Source: Megalobrama amblycephala
Taxonomy: Eukaryota; Chordata; Actinopteri; Cypriniformes; Xenocyprididae
Direction of reading: 5' to 3'
Assembly: GCF_018812025.1 (NCBI RefSeq)
Contig: NC_063050.1
Span: 4,782,547 to 4,846,546, forward strand
Length of the DNA stretch: 64,000 nt
The notes below the pieces were generated by a model that did not search any database, was not told the origin of the DNA, and was given only the letters and a program-made list of their open reading frames with translations. Below, in pieces: positions 1 through 11,429 of the stretch. Every line of letters begins with the position of its first letter. Position 1 is the stretch's first letter. The translations under genes and the position numbers were made by a program.

Positions 1-860
1 TCACTGGAAACTAGCGAGATTGTAAAAGGCGTTTGTTGGCATTTTGTTGTTTATTTAAAAATTTAAAAACCCAAGCATCGATGTTTTACCAAACAAATTA
101 ATCATAATGTGTCAAGATTAAACATTAGTCACAGAAAAAAAGTGGTATTCACTGTTATTTCACAAAAGAAAGAGGACACTTATTCAGTCGCATCTGTTTC
201 TGTTTATTTATAGTCATAGGACAGTATGTTTACATCACATTTACAAAGAACAACAATTTTTACAAATTTTCCACCAAAAATACGCCCTGGGGAGCTTTAG
301 CACTCTCTCAAGTGACAGAGAAATGGAATCCTGAAAACATGGAGTTGCTTTATGTTATAAAATATGCGGAGCTAAATATGGATATCAGTCCATTGAGAGA
401 CGAGACGTGCTTACAGTTAAAATAATTACATGATTGTGATAGCCTACGTATATTTGTCTGATTTCTTCAAGCCGTATTTACCATGTTTACTATGGTAATA
501 GTGCGCATAGTCTTGGTGATCAGAATCCACATCGGATCACAAACAGAAGTTATTTCAAACACTTGCTGATGTCTGAAAGTGAGTTTTGAGCTAAAATGAT
601 TTTAAAAGTCTTTAATGCTGAGGTTAGCTGGTAACCTACATGTAATCATCGGCGCCTCCGTCTCCACACACAGTTAAACTCCACCTTTGTTCGTAACCAC
701 TCCCTTAAGCCCGAGCTGGCCCGCTTTGGACCAAGGTATTCGGTGGGCCGAAAAACCCGAAGAGGCACGATCAAGCCCCGGAAGTGACAGTGGAAACGCA
801 ACTGGCCCTGACACGCACTAGCACGCCCGCTTTAGGCCCAACAGTGGAAACGCGACTAAT
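1..860. other. No gene seen; repeat-like right part
   Basis: I see no coding exon here. The left 600 bases are AT-rich and featureless to the eye. From about 690 to 860 the sequence is GC-rich and twice carries the phrase 'agtggaaacgc', which resembles the ends of common fish MITEs, but no second terminus was found. Confidence 0.4.
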
Positions 861-865
861 GAGAA

Positions 866-1588
866 TGAGGTCACCATCATGGAGATCAGTGGTTGCTTTA
901 GTTGAGCTCTTGACACTTTACTATTATTGAGTTGCTTCTTTATCAGCAATTGCAGGTGTTTTTTCAGCAATTGCAGAAAACATTTCTGCATTGATACAGA
1001 AGATCAACATGTCTGCATTAATAACAGACAAACAACTGCATTAAAGTGGTTTAAACAGTAGTTTTTTCTTTCTTTCTGTAATTACTGATTTAAAAAAATC
1101 CAGTATCAAACTCAAACAATGTGAGACATATCATTTGCAACACTGTCATTGTTAATTTTCTGTTTAAAAAATTGTTTTGTGTCATTTATACTCTCACAGA
1201 CATCAACATTCAGCACATGAATCACACCAATGGTCACATGCTTCATGCAGCATACAAAACACATTCATGGCTCCCAGCATGCATCACGACATGAATAAAT
1301 TATGCAGCTGAATTTTTGTATTGTCACCATTGTTGAGGTTTGTATGAGTGCTGATGTCTAAGTGTGTAGATTTTTTTTAATAGTTTTGAACAATCCAATA
1401 TAAATCAATTCAGTGTTAAAAAAACACTTCTATCACATTGAGTTTATTAATTCCTTTTCACATAACACTTCAATACCTAAAGTAAAGAAAACGATAAAAC
1501 AGTTTACTGATAAAGAAGCAACTCTATAACAGTCAGGGCTCAAGAGCTCAACTAAAGCAACCACCAACCTCCATGATGGTGACCTCAA
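866..1588. repeat. Palindromic dispersed repeat, copy A
   Basis: The two ends are inverted copies. Bases 868-947 (from 'gaggtcaccatcatggag') reappear as the reverse complement at about 1505-1588. The middle contains a second pair of inverted phrases around 1200-1350 ('caatggtcacatgcttcatg' and 'attgtcaccattgttgag'). The same core phrases recur at 31.4, 41.2-41.7, 45.7, 61.5 and 62.7 kb, so this is one member of a dispersed palindromic family. No coding capacity is visible. The family name is unknown to me. Confidence 0.7.
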
Positions 1589-1864
1589 ACCAAACATCTA
1601 AACCTCTGTTAATTCTCAATAAGAGCTTCTGTAGACGTGTGACAGAAATAAAGTCAGTCTGGTTAGTAATAAGTGAAGCTGGTAATGCTGTTTGTGGAGT
1701 TGTTGAATCAGATCTTCAGAGATTTAATGTCTTTCATCTTCAGTTCATCTAAGGCTGTGGATGAAGAAAGTTGTAGTTTGTGTTCTTATTTCTCTTTCTT
1801 TCAGTGTTTGTTCACAGCAGGTGTTTGAATGATTGAAAGAATGTTTCAGGAACATCATACTAAC

Positions 1865-2755
1865 CTTTAAATAACATTCTACTAACATTAAAGAAACTGA
1901 ACATTTTCATGTTCTTGGAATGTTACAAATCAACGTTCCTACAATGTTGAATTTTAGATCAAAATTAAGTTAAAAGCAGAGGTGTAAAGTCCAGGGGTCA
2001 GAAAGTAAAAGTCCTACCATATTTTTTGTTTGTTTGTTCAGAACTACTTTTGTGAAATTCTTCAGATTATATTGATAAAGCTGATCTTCTGCTGTAGAGT
2101 CACAATGCTGCTGTAATCAATAATTTAAATCTAACTCAGAGATTGGGCTCTAAATGAGTTCAGCGATTCAGATCAAATAATGATTATGTGAAAACATAAA
2201 CACCACCTGATCATCTTTTCTCTTTGCTTGTCTGGCTGTTATAACTCAGTTACAACAGCCCAAACAAAATCTAATATTAACTAAACTAAACTTAACTAAA
2301 GCAAACACCGATCTCCTTAATGGTGACGTAAAATTGTGATTTTCTCCTTTGGTGATTCTGCTTGTTATCATCAGGTGTCTTCAATAATGATCAATCATCA
2401 CTGAATTTATCACTTAATTATCTCATTAACTTTAACACTGCTTCAGTGGGTGGAATAAAAAATATGGCAGGACTTTTACTTTCAGACCCCTGGACTTTCC
2501 ACCTCTGGTTGCTTTAAATAACATTCTACTAACATTAAGGAAACTGAACATTTTCATGTTCTTGGAATGTTACAAATCAACGTTCCTACAATGTTGAATT
2601 TTAGATCAAAATTAAGTTGAAAGGACATTTGAGGAACATTATACCTTATAAAAATGTTCCTGTAACGTCAAGAAAACTGGACGTTTTTAATGTTTCCAGA
2701 ACCAACACCGAATATTTAGAGAACGTTCTTATATCAAAATTTTGTTAGCTGGGAT
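1865..2755. repeat. Duplicated ~110-bp repeat unit plus tail repeat
   Basis: Bases 1865-1976 and 2512-2622 are near-identical direct copies starting 'ctttaaataacattctact'. They flank a hAT-like element. The stretch 2632-2755, with 'agagaacgttctta' and ending 'gttagctggg', recurs at 25062-25178, 47939-48030 and 58890-59010. This is non-coding interspersed repeat DNA. Confidence 0.75.
1977..2507. mobile_element. Non-autonomous hAT-like element (Tol2-like ends)
   Basis: The ends are inverted repeats of about 45 bp: 'cagaggtgtaaagtccaggg' on the left and its reverse complement on the right, ending 'ccacctctg'. The first bases resemble those of Tol2-type hAT elements. No 8-bp target duplication could be matched, perhaps because the element sits between two tandem repeat units. 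There is no transposase. A truncated relative starts at 48528. Confidence 0.65.
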
Positions 2756-2896
2756 GCTGCTCATTGGTTGTGTTGACAGCTTTATCAACTTTGAGTTCTT
2801 TGAAATAAATGTGAAGAACACTGGGATGTTTTTGGTTGCACACTTTGCAAGTCAAGTGCCTTTTACACTCTTTGCTCCTGTGTCCAACATGTAAGC

Positions 2897-3671
2897 CATA
2901 GGCGCCGATCCCGTGGGTGCTCGGGGGCTGGAGCACCCACGGAAATGGTCGAGCACCCACGGAAAAATACGAGATATTCTCTACTGATTTTAACCAATAT
3001 AAAAAAATCAATTGGATCTTTTAGACACGATCCCTGTTTTATAGTTTATTTAAGGCATTTTCTACTGCGATATTTAAATGGCAAATGTCGAGAGCACTTC
3101 CAAGTGATGCGTAAGCACAAATGGCTCTGCTCTCGATCAGATACACGCGCATGCTCAAACTCTTTTTGCATCAGATATCAGCGAGAGCATGACTCGTGGC
3201 GACACTCATGAAAAGAATGTGCTTTTGGGTCGAAATTGTCACCTCGCTGCATGGATATAATGCAAAAAAAACATCGAGTTTATGTTGATTTGAGTTAAAT
3301 AAGAAGCGAACTGGCGCTGAAACAAGTTGTTTTTGAAATCATGCCGAGGAATGTTATGGCTCGTGTAAGTTAGTCTTCAGACATCGCTTGACTCTTCTTT
3401 CCAGGGAAATCACTAGCAAAATGCACACAAACATTTTGATATACAAACATTAATGAACTTCTTTTAACTTAAAGAGGAAAAGAACGAAATGAGGGCAGAT
3501 TCGAACCACTGATAATTAGAGCACGGCTGGACCTCTGACTCTATTGACAAGAATTCTACCACGAGACCATTAGGAAATACGAAAATTTAACGCGGATTTA
3601 TCTAAAATATAGTATAGATGTGGGGGGGGGCACTGGGCACCCACCGGCAGAAACATAAATCGGCGCCTATG
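2897..3671. mobile_element. hAT MITE with 8-bp target duplication
   Basis: The termini are 'cataggcgccgat' and its inverse. They are flanked by a perfect 8-bp duplication 'atgtaagc' at 2889-2896 and 3672-3679, the hallmark of hAT insertion. The element is 775 bp, has no transposase, carries several 'gagcacccacgg' motifs near the left end, and interrupts the gag relic inside its zinc-knuckle region. Confidence 0.9.
3495..3572 (-). other. tRNA-like A/B-box segment inside hAT MITE
   Basis: On the minus strand the segment has an A-box-like stretch 'tggtctcgtggtagaattct' and, about 40 bases after its end, a B-box 'ggttcgaatct', the two internal RNA polymerase III promoter elements. I could not fold a convincing acceptor stem, so it is not called a tRNA gene. 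A similarly built segment lies at 24588-24657. Confidence 0.35.
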
Positions 3672-5757
3672 ATGTAAGCAACCAACACAGACAGCTTTTT
3701 CCTTTATAAAGTTGACCTTTTCCCTATGTTTCTTCTTTTCAATCTCTTTACATTGCTCCAAAGAATGACTTTTTGAACAGAACAAACAGGTGGTGGAGTT
3801 ACACTTAAACCGGCTAATTGACTGTTCAGCATTTGCTTTTTGGATTTCACCAACAAGGGTTTTGTCAACGTTGGTGACACTGGTGGCAAAACTGTCCCTT
3901 TTCAACTTAGGCTTTGACTGGAATTGTGATTTCCATTTGTAAACACCTTTTGGTTTACCAATTGCTCTCATCTCTACATTTTTAATGGACCTAAATATTG
4001 GATCTGAAATGATTTTAACTTGGTATTCAATGAAGTTGACAACATCATTAAATTTGGCTATTCGTTTCTGTCTTTCCATGATATCACAGGCAGTTGTTCT
4101 CCATTTTTCTCTGAGTTTAAATGGAAGCTTTAAAATTACTGCTCTCATGTTTGTTGGCATGTCTAGTTCTTGCATGTACTGTAAATCTGCCATCGAATTT
4201 GAAACAACCACGTAAAAAGAGTGCATAATCTTGAAGAGCTGTGATATCTTCATACCTGATTATAGGCCATCCAAGCACCTTCTCCATATATGCAGCAGAA
4301 ACAAAATAATCCTCTCCAAACTGCTGTTTAAGCATAGCTTTAGCTGTATTATAACCTCTTTCAGGTTCCATATTCATACAGCTTCGAACAATTTCTCTTG
4401 GGCGCCCTCTTGTGTACCTTTCAATAAAATATAAGCAATCTCCCTAGTTATTCGTTTTTTCCTCCACACAATGTTTAAAAGCTTTACTGAATTGCAATGG
4501 ATCCCCTTCAAACACTGGAATCTCACATGGTGGCAAGTGTTGAGACTTTTGCTGCTGTATTGGCAGTTCTGTCATTTCTTGATGTTTTTGAAGCACATTC
4601 TGTGCAAAACCAAACCTTCCACCATCTACTGAAGCAGTTGACCTAGGTCTTGAAGATGTGTGTTGCTTTACATGATGAGATGAAGCAGGTTGTGGGGTAA
4701 CATCTGTGCTGCTTTGTAAAGTAGTCCTTCACTTTGTCTCAACTTCTGGATGAAGACAGTTGCTGATCTTGCTTGTCTGCTGACAAAGGATTCCATTCCA
4801 TCCACTGCAATGCGGTCTGCTCATTGGTCAAGTCCTGAGTACAGATAGCTTTGCATTGGAGGCTGCGATTTTTGCATCAGTATCCATTAATTCCTTACGT
4901 TTCTGTAACTTTTCCAACTGTTGCTCAATATCATGCTTTGCTTTTAAAGACTTTGCTTGAGTGACAAGAGCGGCTTTTTCTGCTTCAAGCTGACTGCGTG
5001 TAAGTTGCACAGAGGCATTGGATTTGCTGGAGCGTGAACTGTGGTGGCTACTTTCATGGCTTCTCTGTCACCTATAAACTCTTGTATAGTCTTTTTCAGT
5101 TGGGATGCTTTGTGAAATTTTGACTTTTATTTCTGTCTTTGTTTCTGTAAAATATAGAGTTTTGCCATTAACCCTTTTGCAGAAAGCTTAACCTCTTGTT
5201 TTTGTACAGATAATTCAACATTTTCATCCACTGCTTTCTGAGTTTGAGACTCATCATGCTCAATTTCAGAACCATGAAACTCCTTTTCATCCGCCATTTT
5301 TAAAGGTTTAAATACTCACTGCATATTTTACATAAACATCACCTCAGACATCGTAAACATGGGCAAACAATCATTTCAAAAGATAAAACAGTTCTTAGTT
5401 TCACAAACACCCTTTGTTTTGTGCACACACTGCTTTTTTATGGCCATTTAACTCAAGTTCAAGTGAAAGCGCTTTTCATACCTCAGTTCCAGAAATGCTG
5501 AAGGCTGAAAACTTCGGCACTTGTGTGCGCTGTGTCTTCTTTGTTTACATGTGCGGGTTTGTAGTCCTTTGAAATCCGCAATCAATCAAAGCAATAATTC
5601 ACAGTAAATCTATCAAAATAAATGGTCATGAATGAGCATCATCCGACTTCAGATCAGCTGACTTTTCCTGTAGTCGTCCAATTTGATCCTCTTCAATCAT
5701 CGATGTTGGTGCGAAATCTCACCCAGGCTCCTTCGGTTAAACTTTTTGACTTAAACT

Positions 5758-6146
5758 TGTAGGGACGCAGATGGAATTTGGAAGTCTGTTTCTGACACGT
5801 GCTTTACCTTGTATAAATCAAGTCATTGTCCATAATAAAGTCTGATATGCCAATCCCATGTGCCATTTGGCATTGCAAATAACAAAAATAAAGTAAAGGA
5901 AAAATAAAACTTCAAACGTAACTTCGATTCTTCATTAATAAACAAATATTCCATTCAAACAAACTGTTAAGAGGCATGAGCACAATCCTGCGCAATTTGC
6001 TGCATGCTCAACACGGCACAGTCAAAAAGTTTGTTTGTCCTTCCATTGCGCACATGTAACTTTTCAGCATTTGGCTTAAATGTACTCAAAATACTCACAT
6101 GCCCTCTAGTGTCACAAACACAAATTACAATGAAATGGCTCCAACA
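5758..6146 (-). mobile_element. Possible LTR of the gag relic
   Basis: Read on the minus strand, the stretch begins TGTTGGAGCC and ends CCCTACA, the TG...CA pattern of LTRs, and lies about 460 bp upstream of the gag ATG at 5297. No second LTR copy and no clear primer binding site were found. The call rests on position and ends only. Bases 5298-5757 would be the leader, with nothing else visible. Confidence 0.3.
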
Positions 6147-6234
6147 AAGCCGTTTCCAGATCCCTGGCAGTATGACGTCACATTAACCACAGGCCCCGCC
6201 CTCAAATGTCTCCCAAGTGATTTAGGTGTTCTGT

Positions 6235-7083
6235 AGCTGGATGGATTAATCCACATATCTCTCTCCATTTACTCCTGAAATTTAAGCTGCTGAACACAAG
6301 GTGGATTCATTTTGTTTTCCAAGAAAATGCTCCCTCAACTCTACCGAAATTTGTTCATGTCTGTGCGAATCATTGAAGGTGAGAGCACTTTATTACATTT
6401 CATTGGAGTTGATTTACGGATATAAAGTTTACCAGTTTATTAAGCACCACCCAAAAAGGCATAAGGCACTGAAGAGTCAGCTCTTGAAGCTCCGCCCTCT
6501 TAGGCAGAGCGCAGCAGCTCATTTGCATTTAAAGGATACACACAGAAACAGCATGTTTTTGCTCACCTCCAAACATGGCAAATTTAACAGCTATAAAAAT
6601 TTCGGTCCCACTTTATATTAAGTGGCCTTAACTACTATGTACTCACATCAAAAAATAAGTACAATGTACTTATTGGGTTCATATTGAATTGCAAAACACA
6701 TTTGCTGCTATTGAGGTGGGGTACGTGTAAGGTTGGGGAAAGTTTTGGTGGTATGGGTAGGTTTAAGGGTAGGGGTAAGGGTTAAGGGATGGGTCAACAG
6801 TGTAATTATAAATGAAATTACAGAAATTAATTACAGATGTAATTACATGCAGGTGTTTTTAAAATATAACTACAATGTAAAAACATGTATGTACACAATA
6901 AGTGCATTGTATCAAATGATTAATTTAAGTGTAAGTACATAGTAGTTAAGGCCACTTCATATAAAGTGGGTCCAAAATTTCTCTGTGGGGTATTTTGAGC
7001 TAAAACTATACATACACTCTGGGGACATCAGATAATTATTTTTAATTTTGTAAAAGGGGGAATAATAGGTCCCCTTTAATGTA
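6235..7083 (-). mobile_element. DNA transposon fragment interrupted by a hAT MITE
   Basis: Read on the minus strand, the right end (7083 leftward, 'aaaggggacctattattccc') matches the terminus of a very common cyprinid DNA element with TTAA-like ends. The segment continues on the left side of the nested MITE at 6604-6973. The other terminus was not found, so the left limit is approximate. The ORFs inside look like chance ORFs. Confidence 0.5.
6604..6973. mobile_element. MITE with 8-bp target duplication (hAT-type)
   Basis: Inverted ends of about 40 bp begin 'ggtcccactttatatt' and, on the other strand, 'ggacccactttatatg'. Both continue 'aagtggccttaactactatg'. A perfect duplication 'aaaatttc' sits at 6596-6603 and 6974-6981. 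The 370-bp element has no coding capacity. Confidence 0.9.
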
Positions 7084-7171
7084 TCGTATTGTTGGTTATG
7101 CATCAAGTTGCATATCGCATCAGCCTCAGTTATGGAGATGCACATCCCTCCCCACATACTTGAGTACATAC

Positions 7172-7333
7172 GTGAGTATCTGCAGTGTATCCTTCCGTTT
7201 GTCGTTGAGCAGCTTGACTCCTGATTGTCCCAGGTGATTGTAGCTCAGATCCAGCTCACTCAGTGAGGTGTTTGAACTCAGAGCTGAAGACACATAACCA
7301 CAGCCTTCCTCTGTCACCATACAGTCAGACAAT
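7172..7333 (-). CDS. NLR gene, leucine-rich-repeat exon 2
   Basis: This exon encodes a leucine-rich repeat of a fish NLR (NLRC3-like/NLRP-like) cytosolic immune sensor; LRRs in this family form the ligand-sensing or autoinhibitory horseshoe. The acceptor is '...ctgtag' ending at 7334 and the donor GTATGT begins at 7171. The translation runs LSDCMVTEEGCGYVSSAL, then LSELDLSYNHLGQSGVKLL, the two-repeat pattern of these exons. At 162 bp it is shorter than the usual ~174-bp LRR exon; it seems to lack a few codons after 'SSN' and near 'KRKD'. It enters needing one base and exits with two, so it joins LRR exon 1 in frame (codon AG|A). Downstream exons would lie beyond base 1. Confidence 0.85.
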
Positions 7334-8345
7334 CTACAGACACACACAGTTAGATCATCTACTGACACATATCAACACTATGACTGATTGACTGCACATT
7401 ATGTAAGACTTGATTTTCCTGCTCAGACAAAAACTGAGATCAAGCGCCCTGCAATAAAGCAATAAAACTAATCTGGATAGAAGATCTCAAAGAAATAGCA
7501 TAGGACAACACCTTACACTTACACATCTACAGTCACTGAAAGTTTATATTCTATGTATAATGCACATTGTGTATCTATTGTTTTATCCTTTCATGTTTGG
7601 TATAATTTGTAATGTCTCACATGCCAATTTCACAGCAGTCACTGGTATTATGAAGAAGATTGAAAACTAAGGAGAATTCTGTCCTCCTTTTGTGTGATGT
7701 CTCTTCAAGATATCTGAAAAACCCACTCCTCTCCCCCCAAAACAGGTGTTGGTGTAGTAAAAATTTACAATCCTTTTGTTCTGGTCTGGGTATATAAGGT
7801 AAAGTGCAAAGCAGTCATGTGGATCTTCTGTAGCTAGAAACCCCCATGCAGTGATGGGTGAATGTTTCAATCATCTTTGAGCAATTGATTTTATGCATTT
7901 TTATTATTTCTGAATTGGCTTCTAATTGTCCAACTATGTAATTGGCATGATACAATTTTACTTGACAAATAAATATTATTCTTGATTTATTCTGCATTAT
8001 TCTTAATTCATTATTTCTAGTATTTCTAGATTATAGCGAAGGTATTACCACAAATCTGTGTTCAGGATTGATCATACAGAAGGTTTAATATGTGGAGCAT
8101 AGGGCACATCAATTAAGTCCATTTTGATTTCTGACTATCGCTGCTTTAAGTAAGTTGCAGTTTTCATAAATATATAAAATCTATGCTTTTTGTTATGAGT
8201 AAGCAGAGTGCAACCGACTTAAATGTAGATATTTGCCCTGCATCCAATGTTTAAGGTCAGAACTGATGAGTTTGTGATCTTGAAGAGCACTCAATCGGCC
8301 GAAGTGACTTTTCTAAGCGATACCGGGACTGCAGTGAACAAATAA
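7334..8345. other. NLR intron, no further feature seen
   Basis: This AT-rich intronic sequence lies between the two LRR exons. No terminal repeats or coding similarity were recognised. Confidence 0.5.
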
Positions 8346-8890
8346 TTGAAGATACAAGGTAATCAGGGTAAAGGTAATTTGCAGTGGCAGCAGCATACTA
8401 TAACTATCTGGTATGCTGCTACCACGGCAAAGGATAAAGACAGACTACAGCGTGTTATTCACTCTGCAGAGAAAGCGATTGGCTGTAGTTTGCCATCTCT
8501 ACATGATCTGTATATTTCAAGGACTCTAAAGAGGGCAGCTAAGATCGTGGCTGATCACTCTCACCCTGGACATAAACTCTTTGAGGTTCTCCCTTCAGGC
8601 AGAAGACTGCGGTCTATAAAGACAAAACCTCACGTCACAAAAACAGTTTTTTCCCTGTTGCTACTGGCCTTATAAATACTACACATATTAGTTTGTAAGC
8701 TGTGCTTACACCAACTTTTTAAATTGTGTACTCTTTATCATATGTATATTTTATAATTTATGTATTATTCATATTGTGAATTTTCTTTTAATTTTTTTAA
8801 TTCTTTTTAAAGCACCTGCACATCAGAGCAAATTCCTTGTACATGCTGTTGTACTTGGCAATAAAAGTGATTCTGATTCTGATTCTGATC
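8346..8890 (+). mobile_element. 5'-truncated LINE, 3' end
   Basis: The ORF at 8346-8675 gives the C-terminal tail typical of a fish non-LTR reverse transcriptase (YAATTAKDKDRLQRVIHSAE, then HPGHKLFEVLPSGRR). It is followed by an AT-rich 3' UTR and a tail 'ggcaataaaagtgattctga' continuing as a (TTCTGA)n repeat. The element is cut on the left before the polymerase core. It is the same orientation and probably the same family as the 5' LINE fragment at 46055. It lies in the intron between LRR exons, antisense to the NLR gene. Confidence 0.75.
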
Positions 8891-9149
8891 AGAATAATCA
8901 AAAATCTAAATTAATGCATAACCAATGATTCATTTCTAAATTGGAAACACCATCTAAGAGTAATTATCATTTGAAATTGGAGTCAGATTAAATAAGCAGC
9001 TAAAGTAAAATTGAAACTAAATTCTAGAAATTAAGTGACCTTCACAGGAGCGCTGAAAAGACATACATGCATTAAACCTTCACCCAGGCTGTCGGATTCC
9101 ATTTTTGGGCCGATGGGGGGTTTCCTATCTCTTATATGTCTTTACAAAC

Positions 9150-9320
9150 CTCAGTTTCTGCAGCCGACAGCTTGAAATCTTCAGTCCATCAAAGAGCAAC
9201 TTCACTCCAAAATCCTGTAGGTCATTTTTACTCAGATCCAGCTCCCTCAGGACACATTTTGATTGTAGAGTTAATGACAAACTCTCACAACAGTGACCGG
9301 TGAGATTACAGGACTGTAGC
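9150..9320 (-). CDS. NLR gene, leucine-rich-repeat exon 1
   Basis: This LRR exon of the same minus-strand NLR gene has an acceptor '...ccacacag' ending at 9321 and a donor GTTTGT from 9149. The translation starts LQSCNLTGHCCESLSLTLQ and continues VLRELDLSKNDLQDFGVKLL, a standard alternation of LRR halves. The length is 171 bp, close to the ~174 bp usual for the family. It enters needing one base, matching the two bases left by the NACHT exon (CT|G), and exits with two. It lies 18.8 kb downstream of the NACHT exon because of nested transposons. The nonstandard GT-TTGT donor is weak but acceptable. I see no stop or frameshift. Confidence 0.88.
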
Positions 9321-9687
9321 CTGTGTGGAGAACAATTAAAATACAGTACATTTGTCAAGAGTTTATAACATAAAGATTTGAAAACACTTAAATAAAAGCT
9401 GATGTGGTACACTGTAAAAAATAAAAATTCTAAAAATTAATTTACTCAACTTAACTTTTGAATCATCTTTTTGCACTGACTCAGTTATGTTGTCTTTACG
9501 TAGATATTAAGTATGTTCAATTTGCCAAATTAAATGTTGTTTGAACTTAAGTTTAGTTGGATTAACTTTATGAAAGTAACAGGCACTTTATTTTAAGTTT
9601 TCAGTGCAAATGTTCCCTGTAAAATATGTTTTTTTTTGTTCACTCAACTTAACATTTTGAGGTACTAATTTCCACTGACTTATTTAA

Positions 9688-11353
9688 CCTTTTCGAGCGT
9701 GAGTTTAAAATATTCTAACTGACCCACCAGAGTGAGTTTTTTAAGGCGACCGTTATTTTAGAATGTTTACCCTTATTGATTCCATGGCGACGCATTGTGC
9801 GTCATGTACGCTGAACGCAGCAAAAATAACATGACAGATGGATTGCTATTATTTAGTTTTTTCTTTTTTATTTAAAATATGCACAAACTTGCTTACCTTG
9901 CTTACCAAACTTGCTTACCATGTAAGCAAGTTTGCTTACCATGATGACATTGCTTACCATGTCATCAACTATCTGATATTCCGATTCTCAAATATGTGTG
10001 AGTGTGTTTTGTCATTTTAAAACCTTATTAAATTATCTTTATCTTGATCTATAATGCAAGATGTTTGCTCCGCAGTTCGCAGAGTCCTGTCAGTAGGATC
10101 AGCACATAAATTCATCAGTTTCTCCTGAAATATACAGTACAGTCCAAAAGTTTGGAACCACTAAGATTTTTAATGTTTTTAAAAGAAGTTTCATCTGCTC
10201 ACCAAGGCTACATTTATTTAATTAAAAATACAGTAAAAAAACAGTAATATTGTGAAATATTATTACAATTTAAAATAACTGTTTTCTATTTGAATATATT
10301 TCACAAAGCAATTTATTCCTGTGATGGCAAAGCTGAATTTTCAGCATCATTACTCCAGTCTTCAGTGTCACATGATCCTTCAGAAATCATTCTAATATGC
10401 TGATCTGCTGCTCAAGAAACATTTAATGTGTACAATTGTACAAAATATTTGTGTACAATATTTTTTTTCAGGATTATTTGATGAATAGAATGTTAAAAAG
10501 AACAGTGTTTATCTGAAATCTAATCTTTTGTAACATTATAAATGTCTTTACTGCCACTTTTGATTGATTTAATGCATCCTTGCTGAATAAAAGTATTCAT
10601 TTCTTTAATTTCTTTTCAAAAAAATAAAAATTCTTACTGACCCCAAACTTTTGAACGGTAGTGTATAATGCTACAGAAGCTTTGTATTTCAGATAAATGC
10701 TGTTCTTTTGAACTTTCTATTCATCAAGGAATCCTGAAAAAAAAAAAAGTAGACAACTGTTTTCAACATTGAAAATAATCATAAATGTTTATTGAGCAGC
10801 AAATCAGCATATTAGAATGATTTCTGAAGGATCATGTGACACTGAAGACTGGAGTAACGATGCTGAAAATTCAGCTTTGCATCACAGGAATAAATTACTT
10901 TGTCAAATATATTTAAATAGTACACAGTTATTTTAAATTGTAATAATATTTCACAATATTACTGTTTTTTTACTGTATTTTTAATTAAATAAATGTAGCC
11001 TTGGTGAGCAGACGAAACTTCTTTTAAAAACATTAAAAATCTTAGTGGTTCCAAACTTTTGGACTGTACTGTATACAAGTAAGTGGCTGTTGAACTGGAA
11101 GAATAAGAGAGTAAACTTTATAGTTACTAAGGCCTATTATGTGTTTCTGATATGAATAAATGTCAGCAAATTATATTTGAATTCACTGTTATTGATGCTT
11201 CCACTGATGTCTGACATCAGTGTGTATTTTATAAACTCTAAATGTATTGTTTTACTGGTGCTTATGCGTATTTAAATGTATGAAACCTTAAAAAAAAATT
11301 ATGAGAGGCACAGAAATAAAAATCCCATATGTGGGACCGTACCGCTCAAAGGG
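9688..11353. mobile_element. TTAA-target DNA transposon (piggyBac-like), non-autonomous
   Basis: It is flanked by TTAA at 9684-9687 and 11354-11357. The ends are imperfect inverted repeats: CCTTTTCGAGCG on the left and CCCTTTGAGCGG on the other strand. TTAA duplication with CCCTTT-type ends fits piggyBac. No transposase ORF is present. It carries a separate foldback element at 10131-11075. Confidence 0.75.
10131..11075. repeat. Long inverted repeat (foldback), ~395-bp arms
   Basis: Bases 10131-10528 recur as the reverse complement at about 10680-11075. Both outer tips read 'tatacagtacagtccaaaag', and the arms share long exact runs such as 'ccttcagaaatcattctaat'. The arms look roughly 90% identical with a few indels. 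The ~150-bp centre contains 'ccccaaacttttgaacggta', itself the terminus of the same common cyprinid repeat, so this is an inverted dimer of one element. Transcribed RNA could fold into a long hairpin. Confidence 0.88.
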
Positions 11354-11429
11354 TTAAGTTTTAATTACCTAGAATATTAAGTATTTTGAACTTGACAAAT
11401 TTAGTTTTTTTAAACTTACATTTCAATAG

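Larger units (their letters stand above)
2745..5297 (-). pseudogene. BEL/Pao-type gag relic
   Basis: On the minus strand a gag-like protein can be followed in pieces from an ATG at 5297 (MADEKEFHGSE...) down to about 2790. It includes a charged coiled-coil stretch at 5010-4828 (LTRSQLEAEKAALVTQAKSL), a DUF1759-like core at 4377-3990 with CMNMEPERGYNTAKAMLKQQ just upstream, and zinc-knuckle cysteines (CLFCSKSHSLEQC, then CVGCLH). Frame changes and stops break it, and a hAT element at 2897-3671 splits the last zinc knuckle; the distal half resumes as VGHRSKECKRHLTCKVC. No protease or polymerase follows. This family encodes the structural protein of LTR retrotransposons. The assignment rests on the zinc knuckles and their similarity to the intact element at 32 kb. 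Confidence 0.7.

Noticed and set aside
3495..3572. Functional tRNA gene
   Set aside because: A and B boxes are present, but no acceptor stem or proper anticodon arm could be paired by eye.
1..7171. B30.2 (PRY-SPRY) exon of the NLR gene
   Set aside because: I looked for the usual end domain downstream of the LRR exons on the minus strand and did not find it inside the window.
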